In this document: positions 62,044 through 64,000 of the stretch, one piece after another | Layout: every line of letters starts with the position of its first letter | Numbering within the stretch: position 1 is the first letter of the stretch | Notes under the pieces: generated by a model | Told to the model about the DNA's origin: nothing | Databases searched by the model: none | What the model saw: the letters and a program-made list of their open reading frames with translations, nothing else | Origin: Tenacibaculum pelagium | Lineage (GTDB): Bacteria; Bacteroidota; Bacteroidia; Flavobacteriales; Flavobacteriaceae | Direction: 5' to 3' | Assembly: GCF_014062345.1 (NCBI RefSeq) | Contig: NZ_JACGLS010000003.1 | Span: forward strand, 310,001 to 374,000 | Length of the DNA: 64,000 nucleotides | Translations under genes and position numbers: made by a program

Positions 62044-63161
62044 TATAAATCTTGTTTATAAGTTCTTCTTATTTTGTGAGTTGTAGGATTAAAATCTCTC
62101 CAAATTTGATGTATAGCTGTATTGTCAGCTAATTCTGGAGTGCGAATACAATTTTCAATTCCTTTTGGAGTAAATGTATCAGTATATTGATCAAAAATAA
62201 TAGCCGTAACTCCTTTATTTTGATATTCTGGATCAACACCAATTAAATAAAAAGTAACATCTTTAGAGTTTTTACGAGCGTTTAATAAATGAAATAATCC
62301 GAAAGGAAAAAGTTTTCCGTTTGCCTTTTGTAAGGCTTCAGAAAATGAAGGCATTACTATAGCAAAGGCCACCAGTTTATTCTCTTTGTTTACAACAAAT
62401 TTAATATACTCCGGATTGATAAAGCTGATATACTTCTTCTTAAAGTGTTGTATTTGAGCATCAGAAATAGGAACGAAAGTTGAAAGCTTCGAGTAAGATT
62501 TGCTAAAAAGCTCAAACATTTCATCTACATAAGGCATTATCATTTTTGTTGAAGTGAAATTCAAAGGTTTTAGCTCATATCTTTTTTGAATTAAATTACT
62601 GATCCTTTTGTATTTCTTTGCATCAACATTTTTAAAAAGAAATTTATTCTCTAAATATTCTTTCTCTTTTATAAAACCTAATTGTTCTAAATGCTTTGAA
62701 TAATATGGGTGGTTATACCACGTAATCATAGTTCCGATATGATCAAATCCATCAACTAGTACACCTGTTTTATCAAGATTATTAAACCCTACAGGACCTT
62801 CAATATATTCAAGATTGTTTTCACGTCCAATTTCTTTAACTTTTTCTAATAAAGCTTTGGTAACTTCTATGTCATCAATTACATCAAACCAGCCAAAACG
62901 CATTTTTTTTATGTTTTGCTGTTCAATTTCATAGGTGTTTATAATAGCAACAATTCTACCTACAATTACATTGTTTTTTAATGCAATGAAAAATCGAGCA
63001 TTGGCGTGCTCAAAAACGGGGTTTTTATTTTTATCGAAGCTATCCACTTCATCTTTAATAATTGGAGGAACCCAGTATTTGTTGTTTTTATAAAGAGAAA
63101 AAGGAAATTTAACAAATTGTTTCATTTCCTTTTTGGTACTTATTTCTTTAATTGTAATCAT
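62043..63161 (-). CDS. GNAT-fold acyltransferase-like protein
   Basis: A 372-residue protein with the late core of a GNAT fold: VTFYLIGVDPEYQNKGVTAIIFDQY (about 300-324) and an N-terminal half with VGRIVAIINTYE and YIEGPVGFNNLDKTGVLVDGF. Homologues are often labelled GTP cyclohydrolase in databases; no such motif is present. Substrate unknown. A perfect -7 (TACATTTG, 63166-63173) ends 4 bases before the ATG, so the message is probably leaderless. First gene of the run with rsmE. Confidence 0.75.
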   Translation of the reverse strand: MITIKEISTKKEMKQFVKFPFSLYKNNKYWVPPIIKDEVDSFDKNKNPVFEHANARFFIALKNNVIVGRIVAIINTYEIEQQNIKKMRFGWFDVIDDIEVTKALLEKVKEIGRENNLEYIEGPVGFNNLDKTGVLVDGFDHIGTMITWYNHPYYSKHLEQLGFIKEKEYLENKFLFKNVDAKKYKRISNLIQKRYELKPLNFTSTKMIMPYVDEMFELFSKSYSKLSTFVPISDAQIQHFKKKYISFINPEYIKFVVNKENKLVAFAIVMPSFSEALQKANGKLFPFGLFHLLNARKNSKDVTFYLIGVDPEYQNKGVTAIIFDQYTDTFTPKGIENCIRTPELADNTAIHQIWRDFNPTTHKIRRTYKQDL

Positions 63162-63263
63162 ACAGCAAATGTAAGATTTTAATCTCAGGACGATATAATT
63201 GACTTAAGTTATATTGTGCTTATGTGAAGTAAAAAACTCTACTTCTTTTAAGTAAAAGATAGT

Positions 63264-64000
63264 TTAATTGTCTTTTTTCTGTTCTTCATCTTCTTCTTTT
63301 TTTAAGTCTTCTTCTAGTTTTTTAATTTCTTTTTCTAATTTTAAACGATCCTTTTCTTTTTGCTTAGTTTCTTTTTCGGCATCTTTCTGTAGTTTCTTTT
63401 CAAGTTTTAATCGTTCTTTTTCTTTCTTCTTTGCGTCTTTTTCTGCTTTCTTTTTAGCTTTTTTTGCAGCTCTTTTTTCTGCTTTAGTAGCCTTCTTTTT
63501 TAATTTTTTATCTTCTTTTTCTATAACATCAATTAATGATTTTTGGCGCTCTCTTCTTGGTTTTTCAACGGTGATTTCTTCTTCTTTCTCTCCGTCATTT
63601 ACAGTAATAGTTTGCTTGTCTTTCTTTTTAAATACGTTTTTAACTTTGCCAAATAGTCGACCGAAGAAACCTTTATTTTCGTTGTATTTAACTTCTTCTT
63701 GTTCTTCTATTTTATTGCCAAATTCATCTATTTCAACAAATTCATCTTGATGTCTATCTAATCTATAAGATACTCCTAAGCCTGTATAAAACCCAATTTC
63801 GTTTTGTTGAAAACTGGCTCTAACTGCAGCATTAAATTGAAGATTTTCGCTAAAAAGATATGCAGCACCAGCACCTATATTACTTTTGGTTTCGTACTTT
63901 TCAAAGATCCCTTGAATTTCAGCAAATCCAGACCAGTAATCATTAAAATTATATGTTCCTGTAAGTACATAAGAAAACTCTGAGAAATCGGTGCCTATAT
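63264..64000 (-). CDS. Outer-membrane beta-barrel protein with Lys/Glu-rich C-terminal tail (N-terminus outside the window)
   Basis: A frame open from the window edge to TAA at 63264 gives 245 residues. The first part alternates as barrel strands (FSEFSYVLTGTYNFNDYWSGF, then SNIGAGAAYLFSENLQFNAAVRAS, and GFYTGLGVSYRL), like phenol-degradation-type transporter barrels. After residue 90 comes an acidic linker and, from about 145 to the end, a run of Lys, Glu and Ala that should form a long charged helix or coiled coil (AEKRAAKKAKKKAEKDAKKK). No gene is called on plus here: the long plus frame is its shadow. Confidence 0.75.
   Translation of the reverse strand, partial: IGTDFSEFSYVLTGTYNFNDYWSGFAEIQGIFEKYETKSNIGAGAAYLFSENLQFNAAVRASFQQNEIGFYTGLGVSYRLDRHQDEFVEIDEFGNKIEEQEEVKYNENKGFFGRLFGKVKNVFKKKDKQTITVNDGEKEEEITVEKPRRERQKSLIDVIEKEDKKLKKKATKAEKRAAKKAKKKAEKDAKKKEKERLKLEKKLQKDAEKETKQKEKDRLKLEKEIKKLEEDLKKEEDEEQKKDN

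Noticed and set aside
63268..63750. Plus-strand 160-codon frame rich in Ser and Phe
   Set aside because: It is the antisense of the Lys/Glu-rich tail of the barrel protein; the minus frame continues to the window edge with proper barrel strands.

Overview
The window is a stretch of chromosome from a marine-type member of the Flavobacteriaceae (Bacteroidota), probably near Tenacibaculum or Polaribacter. The grounds are the low GC content (roughly one third by eye), promoters of the Bacteroidota type (TAnnTTTG at -7), near absence of Shine-Dalgarno sequences, and many families typical of the group: DUF2911, DUF4835, DUF3050, DUF2141, 2TM-domain proteins, PduO-type adenosyltransferase, MutS2 without a Smr domain, SecA without a zinc tail, and long GAPDH. 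The genus is inference. No tRNA, rRNA, insertion sequence, prophage or CRISPR array was seen.

Layout. 1-2023 (minus): menaquinone-type cluster of a hot-dog thioesterase, a membrane-anchored alpha/beta hydrolase and isochorismate synthase (cut by the window edge). 2080-10007: tRNA threonylcarbamoylation protein, a lectin-fold/DUF2911 pair facing an HTH-membrane regulator, a glycosyltransferase, an orphan nuclease-domain protein facing holA, then a Crp-like regulator followed by a membrane protein with a palindrome in its promoter. 10107-20625: mutS2, ung, secA, DUF2795, adenosyltransferase, thioesterase, dnaA, phosphatase, RsmI-like methylase. 20673-34652: lysozyme-like protein, dapF-GNAT-mltG, htrA, gapA, small exported proteins, ligA, membrane proteins, dapA, ferritin. 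34775-40581: bamD-rpoZ-coaBC-DUF4835-recN-fabI. 40652-44939: DUF3050-glycosyltransferase, ArsC-like, prfB, threonine aldolase.

44980-50122 is a regulatory locus. An ECF sigma factor with a membrane partner faces an operon of DUF2141, a LytS-like sensor kinase carrying a C-terminal 2TM module, four separate 2TM-domain proteins in a row, and a LytTR response regulator. A sequence matching the LytTR direct-repeat consensus, with the expected 12-bp gap, lies between the two transcription units. 50218-59567: oxidoreductase, PPK2, exonuclease, exported proteins, a GH3/beta-lactamase fusion, and DUF4159-BASS transporter-acyltransferase.

59568-60070 is the only gene-poor gap above 300 bp and the most unusual part. 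It holds two diverged tandem units on the minus strand, directly downstream of a membrane-bound AraC-type regulator. Each unit has a 33-bp palindrome, a 21-bp spacer, a -7 element, a micro-ORF beginning MKIL(K/R)GFS, and a strong terminator hairpin. The window ends with rsmE, a GNAT-like protein and the C-terminal part of an outer-membrane barrel protein with a long lysine/glutamate tail.

A recurring theme is probable leaderless transcription: at least seven genes have a perfect TAnnTTTG ending 4-6 bases before the start codon, and this decided several start-codon choices.
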